64,000 nucleotides of DNA, from NCBI GenBank assembly GCA_965279125.1, contig CBDIHL010000045.1:124001-188000 (forward strand). The letters are read 5' to 3'. This DNA comes from Dinoroseobacter sp965279125. GTDB taxonomy: Bacteria > Pseudomonadota > Alphaproteobacteria > Rhodobacterales > Rhodobacteraceae. Position numbers and translations under genes: made by a program. The notes below the pieces were generated by a model. The model did no database searches, was not told where the DNA came from, and saw nothing but the letters and a program-made list of their open reading frames with translations. Numbering within the stretch: position 1 is the first letter of the stretch; every line of letters starts with the position of its first letter. Positions 42,693-51,214 of this stretch are shown here, one piece after another.

Positions 42693-44417
42693 CTATCCAT
42701 CCTCGAACGGATCCCAATCGGGATCGTCGGAGGGGGCATCGTCTATTTCGGGCAAAGCTTCGGCGGCGGCTTGTGCGTCCAGTTCGGCCTGGCTGCGGAT
42801 ATGCGTGATCTCGGCCGCGGGAAAGGCGGCGAAGACTGCGGCCACCAGCGGATGGGCCATGGCTTTGGCCTTCAGATCGTTCGCGTCGGCATCTCTGGTC
42901 TCGGCAATCGTCGGGGCACCGCCTTCGGCTTCCACGCTGACGCCCCAGCGTGCGCCGGTCCAGCCTTGCAGGCGCTGGGCGAGGCGTTGGGCCAGATCGC
43001 GCGGCGCGCTTGGCGTCGGCTCAAACGTGATGCGACCGGGCGTGTAGCGGATCAGGCGCAGGCAGGTTTCCACCTCGATCAGCAGGGGGACGTCATGGGC
43101 GCGGATCACCTCGACGACATCGTTGAATTGCATGTATTTCGCCAACGGATCGGGCTGTGCAGCGGCTTGCGGCATGGCTTGCGCGCCGCTGATCGCGCTC
43201 GCCCGGTGGTCCGCACCGCCTGTGGGCGCGGGCGCGGATGGCGCAGGTGCCGCGCTTGGCGGGCGCTCATGAAGCAGTTTCGCCAGATCGCCCGGCGTGG
43301 GCAGATCGGCCACGTGTGTCAGCCTAATCACCGCCATTTCAGCGGCCATCACGGCGTTGGGCGCGACGGAGACCTCCTCCAGCGCTTTCAGCAGCATCTG
43401 CCACATCCGCGTCAGCACCCGCATCGGGATACGCTCGGCAAGGCCTTGCCCGCGCGCGCGCTCGTCGGGGCTTACGGTGGGGTCTTGGGCCGCATCGGGC
43501 GTGATCTTGACGATGCTGATCCAGTGCGTCAGCTCGGCCAGATCGCGCAGGATCGCCACCGGATCGGCCCCATCGGCATATTGCGCGGCCAGCTCGCCCA
43601 AGGCACCGGCGGCATCGCCACCAAGGATCGCCTCGAACAGATCAAGCCCGCGCCCGCGATCCGCGAGGCCGAGCATGGCGCGGACTTCATCGGCGCTCGT
43701 CTCGCCCTGACCTTGGCTGATCGCTTGATCCAGCAGGCTCATCGCATCGCGCACGGACCCTTCGGCGGCGCGGGTGATCAGCGCCAAAGCATCTTCGGCC
43801 ACAGAAGCGCCCTCAAGCCCTGCGATCTTTTGCAGATGTGCGATCATCACCTCAGGCTCGATCCGGCGCAGATCGAAACGCTGACACCGCGACAGAACCG
43901 TGACCGGAACCTTGCGGATTTCCGTGGTGGCGAAGATGAATTTCACATGGGCGGGCGGTTCTTCCAGCGTCTTCAGAAGCGCGTTGAACGCACTCGTCGA
44001 CAGCATGTGAACTTCGTCGATGATATAGATCTTATAGCGGGCGGAGGCGGCGCGATAATTGACCGAGTTGATCACCTCGCGCATGTCGCCAACACCGGTG
44101 TTCGACGCGGCATCCATTTCCAGCACGTCTACATGACGGCCTTCGGCAATCGCGCGGCATGGCTCGCACTGACCACAAGGCTCGGTCGTTGGACCCCCAT
44201 CGCCATCGGGTCCGACGCAGTTCATCCCCTTGGCGATGATCCGCGCGGTGGTGGTTTTGCCGGTTCCGCGAATGCCCGTCATCATAAAGGCCTGCGCGAT
44301 CCGGTCGGCGGCAAACGCATTTTTCAGCGTGCGCACCATCGCATCCTGACCGATCAGGTCCGCAAAGGTCGCGGGGCGGTATTTCCGCGCCAGAACTTGA
44401 TAGCCTTGCTCGCTCAT
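42693..44417 (-). CDS. dnaX: DNA polymerase III subunits gamma and tau
   Basis: DnaX is the ATPase of the clamp loader. The 574-residue protein starts MSEQGYQVLARKYRPATFADLIGQ, has Walker A GIRGTGKTT, the zinc module (MNCVGP..EPCGQCEPC), IIDEVHMLS (Walker B) and SRCQRFDLRRI (sensor/arginine finger). The C-terminal part is alanine/proline-rich and ends in a tau-like domain with an acidic tail DDPDWDPFEDG. I see no obvious slippery A-run for making gamma by frameshift. I chose the start at 44417 by family; the open frame extends further upstream without similarity. Confidence 0.95.
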   Translation of the reverse strand: MSEQGYQVLARKYRPATFADLIGQDAMVRTLKNAFAADRIAQAFMMTGIRGTGKTTTARIIAKGMNCVGPDGDGGPTTEPCGQCEPCRAIAEGRHVDVLEMDAASNTGVGDMREVINSVNYRAASARYKIYIIDEVHMLSTSAFNALLKTLEEPPAHVKFIFATTEIRKVPVTVLSRCQRFDLRRIEPEVMIAHLQKIAGLEGASVAEDALALITRAAEGSVRDAMSLLDQAISQGQGETSADEVRAMLGLADRGRGLDLFEAILGGDAAGALGELAAQYADGADPVAILRDLAELTHWISIVKITPDAAQDPTVSPDERARGQGLAERIPMRVLTRMWQMLLKALEEVSVAPNAVMAAEMAVIRLTHVADLPTPGDLAKLLHERPPSAAPAPSAPAPTGGADHRASAISGAQAMPQAAAQPDPLAKYMQFNDVVEVIRAHDVPLLIEVETCLRLIRYTPGRITFEPTPSAPRDLAQRLAQRLQGWTGARWGVSVEAEGGAPTIAETRDADANDLKAKAMAHPLVAAVFAAFPAAEITHIRSQAELDAQAAAEALPEIDDAPSDDPDWDPFEDG

Positions 44418-44619
44418 GCGTGCCCCCGAATCCAGAGCCATAAGGTAGGCGAGCGGTTGCGCGGCGTCCAGCGTTCGGCTAGCTATTAGCAAGGCCCTTC
44501 GGGTGGGCCACCTGATCCGCGGAAAGCTGCACTGGCACCCCTTCAAGATGCGAAAATCGACAAGATTTCGGTTTTCTCTGCCCGGATAGCGGATCATCGG
44601 GCGGCATGAGGGAACCCCG

Positions 44620-46110
44620 ATGACTGATTCACTGGATAATTTGCGCCGTGATGCGAAGGCTTTGAAAAAGGCGTTCGAGGCTGGAGATGCGAACGCTGTG
44701 CAGCGACTGCATGGTGTTCGCAAAGCCCCCAAGCACGCCGATTTCCTGCATGTGGTGGCGCGCGAGGCGGGCTTTGCCTCTTGGCCCGAGATGAAGCTGA
44801 ACGTCGAGATGCAAGGGATGGACCGCGCCACCAAGCAGGTTCGGTTGCGGCAGGCCTTGTTTCAAGGGACCGCGGATGTGGTGAACGGGCTTTTGGACCA
44901 TACGCCCGATCTGGCGGCAGGCGAGGTGCCGTTGCTGGTGGCGCTCTACGATGTTGCTGCGATGGAGGCGGTTTTGGATCGTGATCCTGAGGCCGCGACG
45001 CGTCTTTATGCGCCGCGGCGCCCGATGTGCCACTTGACGTTCTCACGCCATATTCATGCGCATCCAGAGCTTGAAGACGACATGCTTGCGATGGCCGAGC
45101 TGCTGGTTTCCCACGGCGCGGATGTGAATGATCACTGGCTCTGGCCGCAGGATAGCGCGCCCCTCAGCGCGCTCTATGGGGCGATTGGGCATGTGGGATC
45201 TATGCGCATGGCGCAGTGGTTGCTGGAGCATGGCGCCGATCCGAATGATGGCGAGTCGCTCTATCACGCGACCGAGTTGGGGCATGCGGGCGGGGTGGAG
45301 TTGTTGCTGTCGTATGGGGCGAAGCCGAATGGCACCAACGCGCTGCTCAGGGCGATGGATTTCGACGATGTCGAGATGGTGCGCCTGATGTTGGGGGCGG
45401 GGGCTGACCCAAATGCCGGTTCGCTGTCGCCCCTGCATCAGGGCGCGCGTCGCCATGTGTCTGCTCAGATGATCGAGGTGCTGTTGGATCACGGGGCTGA
45501 TACAGCTGTCGTTTATCAAGATATGACGCCTTATGCGTTTGCGCGTCTGCATGGTGCGTCTGAGGTCGCGGCGGCGTTAACCAAGGCAGGCGTTTCGTCC
45601 GAGCTGTCGGCTGTCGAGGCGCAACTGGCCCGTGCGGCCGATGGCGAGATCCGCGAGGGCGATTGGATCGACATGGCAAAGCTTAACGCCGCGCAATCGC
45701 AGTTAATGACCCAACTTGTCGGTCGGGAAGACAGCTTGCCCCATATCCAGCGCCTCGTCGCGATGGGGTTCGATGCGAATGCGGCGAACGACCAAGGCAT
45801 GACGCCGTTTCATCTGGCCGGATGGGAAGGTTTGCTGGACGAGATGGCGTATTTCCTTCGCCTCGGACCGGATATGGCGCATCTAAACGCCTTTGGAGGC
45901 ACGATCTTTTCTACAGTTCTGCATGGGGCATCAAATTGTCCTCACCGCGCGGCGCGTGACCATGTCGGGTGTATGCGGCTTCTTCTTGAGCACGGCGTTG
46001 CCCTGCCGCGTAAGGCGCTTTCCCATGCTGGGGGTGCCGAAATGGCGATGTTCCTCAAGGATTGGGCGGACGCGCATCCGGGGCAGGTCGTTGCTCATGG
46101 TGTGATTTAA
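44620..46110 (+). CDS. Ankyrin repeat protein
   Basis: The 496-residue protein has an N-terminal helical domain (DSLDNLRRDAKALKKAFEAGD) and a run of ankyrin repeats recognised by GADVNDHW, LEHGADPNDGESLYHATELGHAGGVELLLSYGAKPNG, LGAGADPNAG and LDHGADTAV. There are about eight units in all. No signal peptide is visible, so it is likely cytoplasmic and mediates protein contacts. A partner cannot be named. It stands alone, divergent from dnaX by 200 bases. Confidence 0.85.
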   Translation: MTDSLDNLRRDAKALKKAFEAGDANAVQRLHGVRKAPKHADFLHVVAREAGFASWPEMKLNVEMQGMDRATKQVRLRQALFQGTADVVNGLLDHTPDLAAGEVPLLVALYDVAAMEAVLDRDPEAATRLYAPRRPMCHLTFSRHIHAHPELEDDMLAMAELLVSHGADVNDHWLWPQDSAPLSALYGAIGHVGSMRMAQWLLEHGADPNDGESLYHATELGHAGGVELLLSYGAKPNGTNALLRAMDFDDVEMVRLMLGAGADPNAGSLSPLHQGARRHVSAQMIEVLLDHGADTAVVYQDMTPYAFARLHGASEVAAALTKAGVSSELSAVEAQLARAADGEIREGDWIDMAKLNAAQSQLMTQLVGREDSLPHIQRLVAMGFDANAANDQGMTPFHLAGWEGLLDEMAYFLRLGPDMAHLNAFGGTIFSTVLHGASNCPHRAARDHVGCMRLLLEHGVALPRKALSHAGGAEMAMFLKDWADAHPGQVVAHGVI

Positions 46111-46178
46111 CCACGTGAGCGAGGAATTTGGTTAACGATGGCACAGTGCTGTCACAATCATGGTAAACTCTAGAAATC

Positions 46179-46481
46179 ATGATGCGACTTTTGCCTTTCC
46201 TCGTCCTGTTTATGTGGCTGCTGGCCATGAGCGCATCTTACAATGCGTTCATCACCCCGGCAGTTGGCACAGGCACGCGCTTCGACTCTGCCCGGTTTGG
46301 CGAGATCGTCGGCTGGCAGATTATGGCGACGGTTATGGCTGTCTTCCAGTGGCGCTTGGGGCGCCAATTGCGCAAGCGCAGCCCGATGCGCGCGATCTCG
46401 GTGATACCATTGCTGATCGCCATCGGGCTGGCTTTGTATGCGCTAGGCTTGATCGCCCAAGCGCTTTTGTTGGGGGTCTAA
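46179..46481 (+). CDS. Small membrane protein (100 aa), unknown
   Basis: A 100-residue protein with three hydrophobic segments: MRLLPFLVLFMWLLAMSASYNAF, an amphipathic middle (GWQIMATVMAVFQWRL) and AISVIPLLIAIGLALYALGLIAQALLL. The first could act as a signal anchor. Either ATG of the two in tandem (46179 or 46182) may start it. Convergent with rsgA, six bases apart. No family recognised. Confidence 0.68.
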   Translation: MMRLLPFLVLFMWLLAMSASYNAFITPAVGTGTRFDSARFGEIVGWQIMATVMAVFQWRLGRQLRKRSPMRAISVIPLLIAIGLALYALGLIAQALLLGV

Positions 46482-46487
46482 CGCGGT

Positions 46488-47522
46488 TCAGAAATCGCGC
46501 TTGGCCTTGGATCGCGCTTTGCCCTGATTGTACATCTTCTGACGGGTGCGATCCTTCTTGCGGGCTTCGGCGAGGGTGGCGGTGTTATGCGCCTCTTCCA
46601 GCAGCAGTTTCTTCCAACGCTGGTAGCGATCGTGCTCGACCGTGCCTGCCTTCACGGCGGCGGTAACGGCGCAACCCGGCTCGGTCTCGTGGCTGCAATC
46701 GGAAAACTTGCACCCCTCGGCCAGCTCGGACATATCGGCAAACACTGCCTCGATCCCGTCGGAGGCATCGCTCAGCGGCACGGCGCGCATTCCTGGCGTA
46801 TCGATGAGCCAGCCTCCGTGCAAAGTCCGCAACATCTGACGTGAGGTGCTGGTATGCCGCCCCTTTGCGTCGTCTTCCCGGATGCCGCCTGTGTCCAAAT
46901 CCGACCCCGTTAACCCGTTGGTTAACGTGGTTTTGCCCACGCCGCTCGATCCCATTAACGCTAATGTTTGTCCGGTGCGGCACCACGGGGCGAGGCGTTC
47001 CACCTCGGCCTTGTCGCGCGCATCAAGGCTGATAACCGTGACAAGCGGCGAAATCGCTTCGGCCTGTTTTTGCAGTGGTCTTGCATCCGCGACCTCGTCT
47101 GCACGGGTCAGGATCACCAACGGCAAACAGTCGGCGCTGGCAGCCATCGCGATGTAACGCTCCAGCCGCGCGATGTTGAAATCGGCGTTGCAGGCGGTGA
47201 CGATCCCGAGGGTTTCGACATTCGCCGCCATCAATTGCGACCGCGCATCGGGGCCGGAGGCACGGCGTTGCAGCATGCTGAACGGCTCCAGCCGCTTTTG
47301 CGCAAAGTAGTCATCCGCCAGCACCCAATCGCCAACGGCATATTCGCCTGTGCTGGTTTCAGGCGGCAGTTTCAGGCGGATCGGCCCAGCGGCCCCGAGC
47401 GCATGAAGCGTTGTGCGGGTCACGCTGGTCAGGCGGTAGGGGGAAAGCTCGGCATCCGTATCCTCGCGTTGCGATTGGAAATGTTCGGTCCAGCCGAGGT
47501 CGGTCAGGGAAGGGGTGGTCAA
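46488..47522 (-). CDS. rsgA: Ribosome small-subunit-dependent GTPase RsgA
   Basis: RsgA is a circularly permuted GTPase that acts late in 30S subunit assembly. The 344-residue protein has an OB-fold N-domain, then the permuted G motifs: LTRADE (G4), GSSGVGKTTL (G1) and DTPGM (G3). A zinc-knuckle CKFSDCSHETEPGC near residue 278 follows. The C-terminus is rich in basic residues. It lies upstream of nothing on the same strand; the SRP RNA is about 270 bases before its start. Confidence 0.93.
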   Translation of the reverse strand: MTTPSLTDLGWTEHFQSQREDTDAELSPYRLTSVTRTTLHALGAAGPIRLKLPPETSTGEYAVGDWVLADDYFAQKRLEPFSMLQRRASGPDARSQLMAANVETLGIVTACNADFNIARLERYIAMAASADCLPLVILTRADEVADARPLQKQAEAISPLVTVISLDARDKAEVERLAPWCRTGQTLALMGSSGVGKTTLTNGLTGSDLDTGGIREDDAKGRHTSTSRQMLRTLHGGWLIDTPGMRAVPLSDASDGIEAVFADMSELAEGCKFSDCSHETEPGCAVTAAVKAGTVEHDRYQRWKKLLLEEAHNTATLAEARKKDRTRQKMYNQGKARSKAKRDF

Positions 47523-47789
47523 TGGAAGTGTCCTCAGGTCACGTCGATAGGCGCGCAGGCGAAAGGGCGAGCGCGGGGCGTGGGAGGGACGGGCAAAGCA
47601 TTAAGGCGTTGCAGCGGTCCCGAGGGTGAGGGCAAGATCCATGAAGCCTCCTGAGTTAAGGTTAATGCGTTAAGCTTAACAGGGAGGGTTTTGGCTGGCG
47701 ACCCCCTCTTTGAGGCGCGGTCTTCTCGCGCATCCTGCGGATACGCTGCCAGACCTACGCGCGGTTTGCTTCGCAAATCGCGCTTGGGT

Positions 47790-47882
47790 GAGAGATTGAC
47801 AACGACCCAAGCGGGAATCGTTACGGCTGCTTCCTTCCGGACCTGACCGGGTTGGCGAAGTGCTTGCCCGCGCCAACCTCTC
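47790..47882 (-). ncRNA. ffs: Signal recognition particle 4.5S RNA (bacterial small type)
   Basis: On the minus strand the segment contains GGTCAGGTCCGGAAGGAAGC (about 47830-47850), the invariant symmetric/asymmetric loop of SRP domain IV bound by Ffh. The flanks pair over a long helix: GAGGTTGGCGCGGGCAAGC at the 5' side with GCTTGGGTCGTTGTCAATCTC at the 3' side. Size of about 93 bases is right for the alphaproteobacterial form. Ends are estimated to within about 5 bases. A hairpin near 47757-47783 may be its terminator. The rest of the 47523-47964 gap holds a cluster of four TTAA at 47656-47679 and nothing else I can name. Confidence 0.93.
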
Positions 47883-47964
47883 GATTTGCCATATAGCGAG
47901 CGTCTGGACCTTTCGCAAGGGACCTGCGCGTGGCAGGAAGGCGGCGCAGCGAAGGGAACATGAC

Positions 47965-48915
47965 GTGGAAGACAGAATTACATTCGGCAGCTCTGATCTG
48001 GACCGTGCGGGCGAATTGCGCGGCGATGGCGAGGCCCTTGCGCAAATGCTGAAAAGCCGCGAGGCGGGTGTTTTGGCGGTCTGGCGTGGCAAGCCTTTGG
48101 TGGCCGAGGGTGCGCTGGTCTGGCTGCCCCATGACCATGCCGTGCTGTCCAGCGCTGACGAGCCGCCGGTGTTTCTGGGGCGCGACGCGGCGGGTCCTCG
48201 GTTCACGCAAGACATCTCTAACTGGGAACCCGAGACGGATGCGTCCGAGGTTGGCGCCTTCCTCGATCCGTCGATCCAGCATCATCCCGATGCGCCAGAT
48301 GGGGCGGGCTTTACCGAGTTGCGCGGGATCATGACCCAGCTGTCGCGCCGGGATGCTGAGCTGGCCGCAAGCGCGCGTGCGGTGCTGTCGTGGCACGAAA
48401 CGCATGGGTTTTGTGCCAAATGCGGTGCGAAAAGCGTGATCAGCCAAGGAGGGTGGCAACGCGATTGCCCAAGCTGCGGGGCAAAGCATTTCCCGCGCAC
48501 CGATCCGGTTGTCATTATGCTTGTGACCCACGGCAATGACGTGCTGCTGGGGCGTTCGCCGTTTTGGCCCGAAGGATTCTACTCGCTTCTGGCTGGATTT
48601 ATCGAGCCGGGCGAAACCGTCGAGGCCGCCGTGCGCCGTGAGGTGTTTGAAGAGGCAGGCGTGCGTGTCGGCCCGGTCAAATACATCGCCAGCCAGCCTT
48701 GGCCGTTTCCGTCATCCTTGATGATGGGATGCGCGGGCGAGGCGACCAGCCGTGAAATTACCATTGACGAGAACGAGTTAGCCGATGCCCGCTGGGTCAG
48801 TCGCGAGGAAATGGTCGAGGTCTTTGCGGGCACCCATCCTGAGCTGGGACAGCCGCGCAAGGGGGCAATAGCGCACTCACTTTTGCAGGCTTGGCTTTCA
48901 GATCGCCTCGCCTAG
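47965..48915 (+). CDS. nudC: NAD(+) diphosphatase NudC
   Basis: NudC hydrolyses NADH and removes NAD caps from RNA. The 316-residue protein has the zinc ribbon CAKCGAK...CPSCGAKHFPR, the Nudix box GFIEPGETVEAAVRREVFEEAGV and the NudC-specific SQPWPFPSSLMMG. I take GTG at 47965 as start, because GAAGGGA is at the right distance and residues upstream overlap the SRP RNA promoter region. It is divergent from ffs with about 80 bases between. Confidence 0.93.
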   Translation: MEDRITFGSSDLDRAGELRGDGEALAQMLKSREAGVLAVWRGKPLVAEGALVWLPHDHAVLSSADEPPVFLGRDAAGPRFTQDISNWEPETDASEVGAFLDPSIQHHPDAPDGAGFTELRGIMTQLSRRDAELAASARAVLSWHETHGFCAKCGAKSVISQGGWQRDCPSCGAKHFPRTDPVVIMLVTHGNDVLLGRSPFWPEGFYSLLAGFIEPGETVEAAVRREVFEEAGVRVGPVKYIASQPWPFPSSLMMGCAGEATSREITIDENELADARWVSREEMVEVFAGTHPELGQPRKGAIAHSLLQAWLSDRLA

Positions 48916-48991
48916 GCCATTATTTCGCACCAATTCGGCAGTCATCTGATCGCACACCCTGAATGGGGGTGTGTGACCAGTGGAGTGCCTG

Positions 48992-49456
48992 ATGAAGTTT
49001 TCGACCGAGCAAATTGTGGCGGCCCCGCAAGAGGCGCTTTGGGCTGCGCTGACAGATTTTTCCCGGTTCGAGCGTCAGGCCATCACGTCGGGCGCAGAGC
49101 TTCACCGCACCGATACCCTGACCCGCCCCGGCGTTGGCATGGGCTGGCGTGCGCGGTTTGATATGCGCGGTCGGACACGCGAGATGACGGCGACACTGGC
49201 CGAGATGAACGATCCGGGCGTGTTGAGCTTCGCGGGCAAACTGTCCGGTATGGAAGGCGATCTGACCTTCGTGCTGACGCCGATCGGGCCGGACACCACA
49301 CGGCTTGAGGCGGAGTTGTCGCTGCGCGCGCGCTCAATCACGGCCAAGGTTATGCTGCAATCGCTGAAGCTGGCGCGGGGCAATGTTGCAAAAGGGTTCC
49401 GGGGGCGCGTGAAGGCGTTTTGTCGGATGTCCGAGCAGCAGGTTGCGATGGCGTAA
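48992..49456 (+). CDS. SRPBCC (START/Bet v1-like) family protein
   Basis: The 154-residue protein has the START-like pattern MKFSTEQIVAAPQEALWAALTDFSRFERQ followed by beta strands (GMGWRARFDMRGRTREMTATL, GDLTFVLTPIGPDTTRLEAELSL) and a long C-terminal helix with AKGFRGRVKAFCRM. The fold has a hydrophobic cavity for lipid-like ligands; role unknown. The start is at the ATG after GTGCCTG; GTG and upstream ATG options exist. A set of nested inverted repeats follows its stop. Confidence 0.83.
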   Translation: MKFSTEQIVAAPQEALWAALTDFSRFERQAITSGAELHRTDTLTRPGVGMGWRARFDMRGRTREMTATLAEMNDPGVLSFAGKLSGMEGDLTFVLTPIGPDTTRLEAELSLRARSITAKVMLQSLKLARGNVAKGFRGRVKAFCRMSEQQVAMA

Positions 49457-49472
49457 CCCCTGCGATGCATTT

Positions 49473-49530
49473 AGGTCCGATATGGACCTATTGTTTAGCA
49501 TGCGAAACAATAGGTCATCTTAGCTGACCT
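49473..49530. repeat. Three interlocking inverted repeats
   Basis: AGGTCC-GATAT-GGACCT (49473-49489), GACCTATTGTTT-AGCATGCG-AAACAATAGGTC (49485-49516, a perfect 12-base stem) and AGGTCA-TCTTAGC-TGACCT (49512-49530) share arms. The middle hairpin uses the right arm of the first and the left arm of the third, so only the middle one or the two outer ones can form. They lie in the gap between the convergent SRPBCC and pheA genes. A long stem without a U-run could be a bidirectional terminator. Confidence 0.7.
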
Positions 49531-49595
49531 AAGATTATGATTTTATTAACCAAACACTTGGTATGGTGCCACAAGATACTGTGGCGCCCTCCCCG

Positions 49596-50429
49596 TTAGC
49601 GACCAGCGCGATCCGTGGGGTAGACGCCCAGAACCTCCAGGTAAGAGGTGAAATAGCCGAGCTCTTCCAACGCGCGGGCAACCTCCGCGTCATCGGGATG
49701 CCCTTCGATATCGGCGTAAAACTGGGTTGCGGTGAACGACCCGCCCACCATGTAGCTTTCCAGCTTGGTCATGTTGACGCCGTTGGTCGCGAACCCGCCC
49801 ATTGCCTTATACAGCGCCGCCGGAATGTTGCGCACCTGAAACACGAAGCTGGTCATCATGCCGGAGGTGCCACGCCGCCGCAGATCGGCCTCGCGCGACA
49901 TGATCAAAAAGCGCGTGGTGTTGGTGTCTTCGTCCTCGATATGGCGGGCCAGCACGTCGAGGCCGTAAATCTCGGCGGCAAGCTCGCTGGCGAGGGCGGC
50001 GGTTTTCGGATCGCCAAGCTCGGAGATTTCGCGCGCCGCACGGGCGTTGTCGGGGCTGACACGGCCCTTGATCTTGTTGTCCCGCAGAAAACTGGCGCAT
50101 TGGGGCAACAGCACGAGGTGCGAATACGCTTCCTCCACCTGCGCCAACTGCGTGCCTTTGACCGCGAGCAAGTTGATATGCACCCGCACGAAGGCCTCGT
50201 CGATGATATGCAGCCCGCTTTTGGGCAACAGCCGGTGGATGTCGGCAACACGCCCGTATGTGGTGTTTTCCACTGGAAGCATCCCCAACTCGGCCTGACC
50301 AGAGCGGACCGCCTCAAACACATCCTCGAAACTGGCGCAGGGCAGGGCCTCGTAATCGGGGCGTTTTTCGTGGCAGGCTTGGTGCGAATAGGCTCCGGGT
50401 TCGCCCTGAAAGGCTATGCGTCTGGTCAT
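49596..50429 (-). CDS. pheA: Prephenate dehydratase
   Basis: The enzyme converts prephenate to phenylpyruvate in phenylalanine synthesis. The 277-residue monofunctional protein has IAFQGEPGAYSHQAC, ENTTYGRV, the catalytic TTRF (NTTRFLIMS) and a C-terminal ACT regulatory domain (SFVFQVRNIPAALYKAMGGFATNGVNMTKLES). The ACT domain binds phenylalanine for feedback inhibition in the family. There is no chorismate mutase part. The start MTRRIAFQG is the usual one. A hairpin near 49564-49588 lies just downstream. Confidence 0.94.
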   Translation of the reverse strand: MTRRIAFQGEPGAYSHQACHEKRPDYEALPCASFEDVFEAVRSGQAELGMLPVENTTYGRVADIHRLLPKSGLHIIDEAFVRVHINLLAVKGTQLAQVEEAYSHLVLLPQCASFLRDNKIKGRVSPDNARAAREISELGDPKTAALASELAAEIYGLDVLARHIEDEDTNTTRFLIMSREADLRRRGTSGMMTSFVFQVRNIPAALYKAMGGFATNGVNMTKLESYMVGGSFTATQFYADIEGHPDDAEVARALEELGYFTSYLEVLGVYPTDRAGR

Positions 50430-50530
50430 GGCGGTCCTCATGCGCGTTTCGTCGCGCTTTCTAGTGCTTGCTCTTAGCCGACGGAAGCGCATATATCCGC
50501 TCAACCCCTGCACAAGGTGAGAATTCTTAG

Positions 50531-51046
50531 ATGTTTGATACGATGACGATGACAAAAGCGCTTGGGGCCCTGTGCGGTGCCTTGCTTATTTTCCTGCTCG
50601 GCAAGTGGGCAGCGGATTCGCTCTATGGGTTTTACGGCCATGATAAGCATCACGCCGAATCCTATGTGATCGACACTGGCGAGGATGAAGCCGCCGAGAT
50701 GGAAGAGGTGGTCGAGGTTGCCTTTGCCGATGTTTATGCGATTGCAGATGCGAGCGCGGGCGAGCGTCTGTGGCGCCAATGCGCGGCCTGTCACGCGCTT
50801 GAGGCTGGCAAGAACGGTGTTGGTCCTTACCTGCACGGCGTTGTTGATCGGCCAAAGCATTCGGTCGAAGGCTATGACTATTCTTCGGCCCTGCTGGAGA
50901 CGACAGGCGCTTGGACGCCCGAGACGATTTCCGAGTTCATCGAAAGCCCCCGCGCCTACGCGCCCGGCACCAAGATGGCCTATAACGGGATGCGCGACGT
51001 TGAAGATCGCGCCAACCTGATTGCCTATCTGGCGACGTTCCAGTAA
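50531..51046 (+). CDS. Membrane-anchored cytochrome c (CycM/c552-like)
   Basis: The 171-residue protein has an N-terminal anchor (ALGALCGALLIFLLGKWAADSLYG), an acidic linker, and a class I cytochrome c domain with CAACH at residues 84-88. GVGPYLHGVVDRPKH follows, and a methionine ligand lies in APGTKMAYNGM. Paracoccus c552 and Rhodobacter c-y have this layout and carry electrons from the bc1 complex to terminal oxidases. It may feed the cbb3 or aa3 oxidase. It diverges from pheA and has its own terminator. Confidence 0.9.
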   Translation: MFDTMTMTKALGALCGALLIFLLGKWAADSLYGFYGHDKHHAESYVIDTGEDEAAEMEEVVEVAFADVYAIADASAGERLWRQCAACHALEAGKNGVGPYLHGVVDRPKHSVEGYDYSSALLETTGAWTPETISEFIESPRAYAPGTKMAYNGMRDVEDRANLIAYLATFQ

Positions 51047-51070
51047 CGCGCCGATCACAACAGCTTCAGA

Positions 51071-51099
51071 AAGCCGCCCCAAACCGGGCGGCTTTTTTG
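51071..51099 (+). terminator. Terminator after the cytochrome c gene
   Basis: AAGCCGCCC - CAAACC - GGGCGGCTT followed by TTTTGTTTTT, 25 bases after the stop. Confidence 0.9.
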
Positions 51100-51214
51100 T
51101 TTTTGCTCTCTTTTGGCTTACGTGTGCGTGAAGGAGGGGTGATTGCGCTTGAATCTTTCGTCGTGCGCTCTTTACCTTTCCAAACGTGACCGACGCATCT
51201 TTGGGGAGAGCATA

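Noticed and set aside
42693..44417. Programmed frameshift in dnaX producing gamma
   Set aside because: No A-rich slippery heptamer with a following stem was found.
42771..44489. A very long open frame (572 codons) antisense to dnaX
   Set aside because: It mirrors dnaX codon for codon in GC-rich sequence and has no recognisable motif; dnaX itself is unmistakable.
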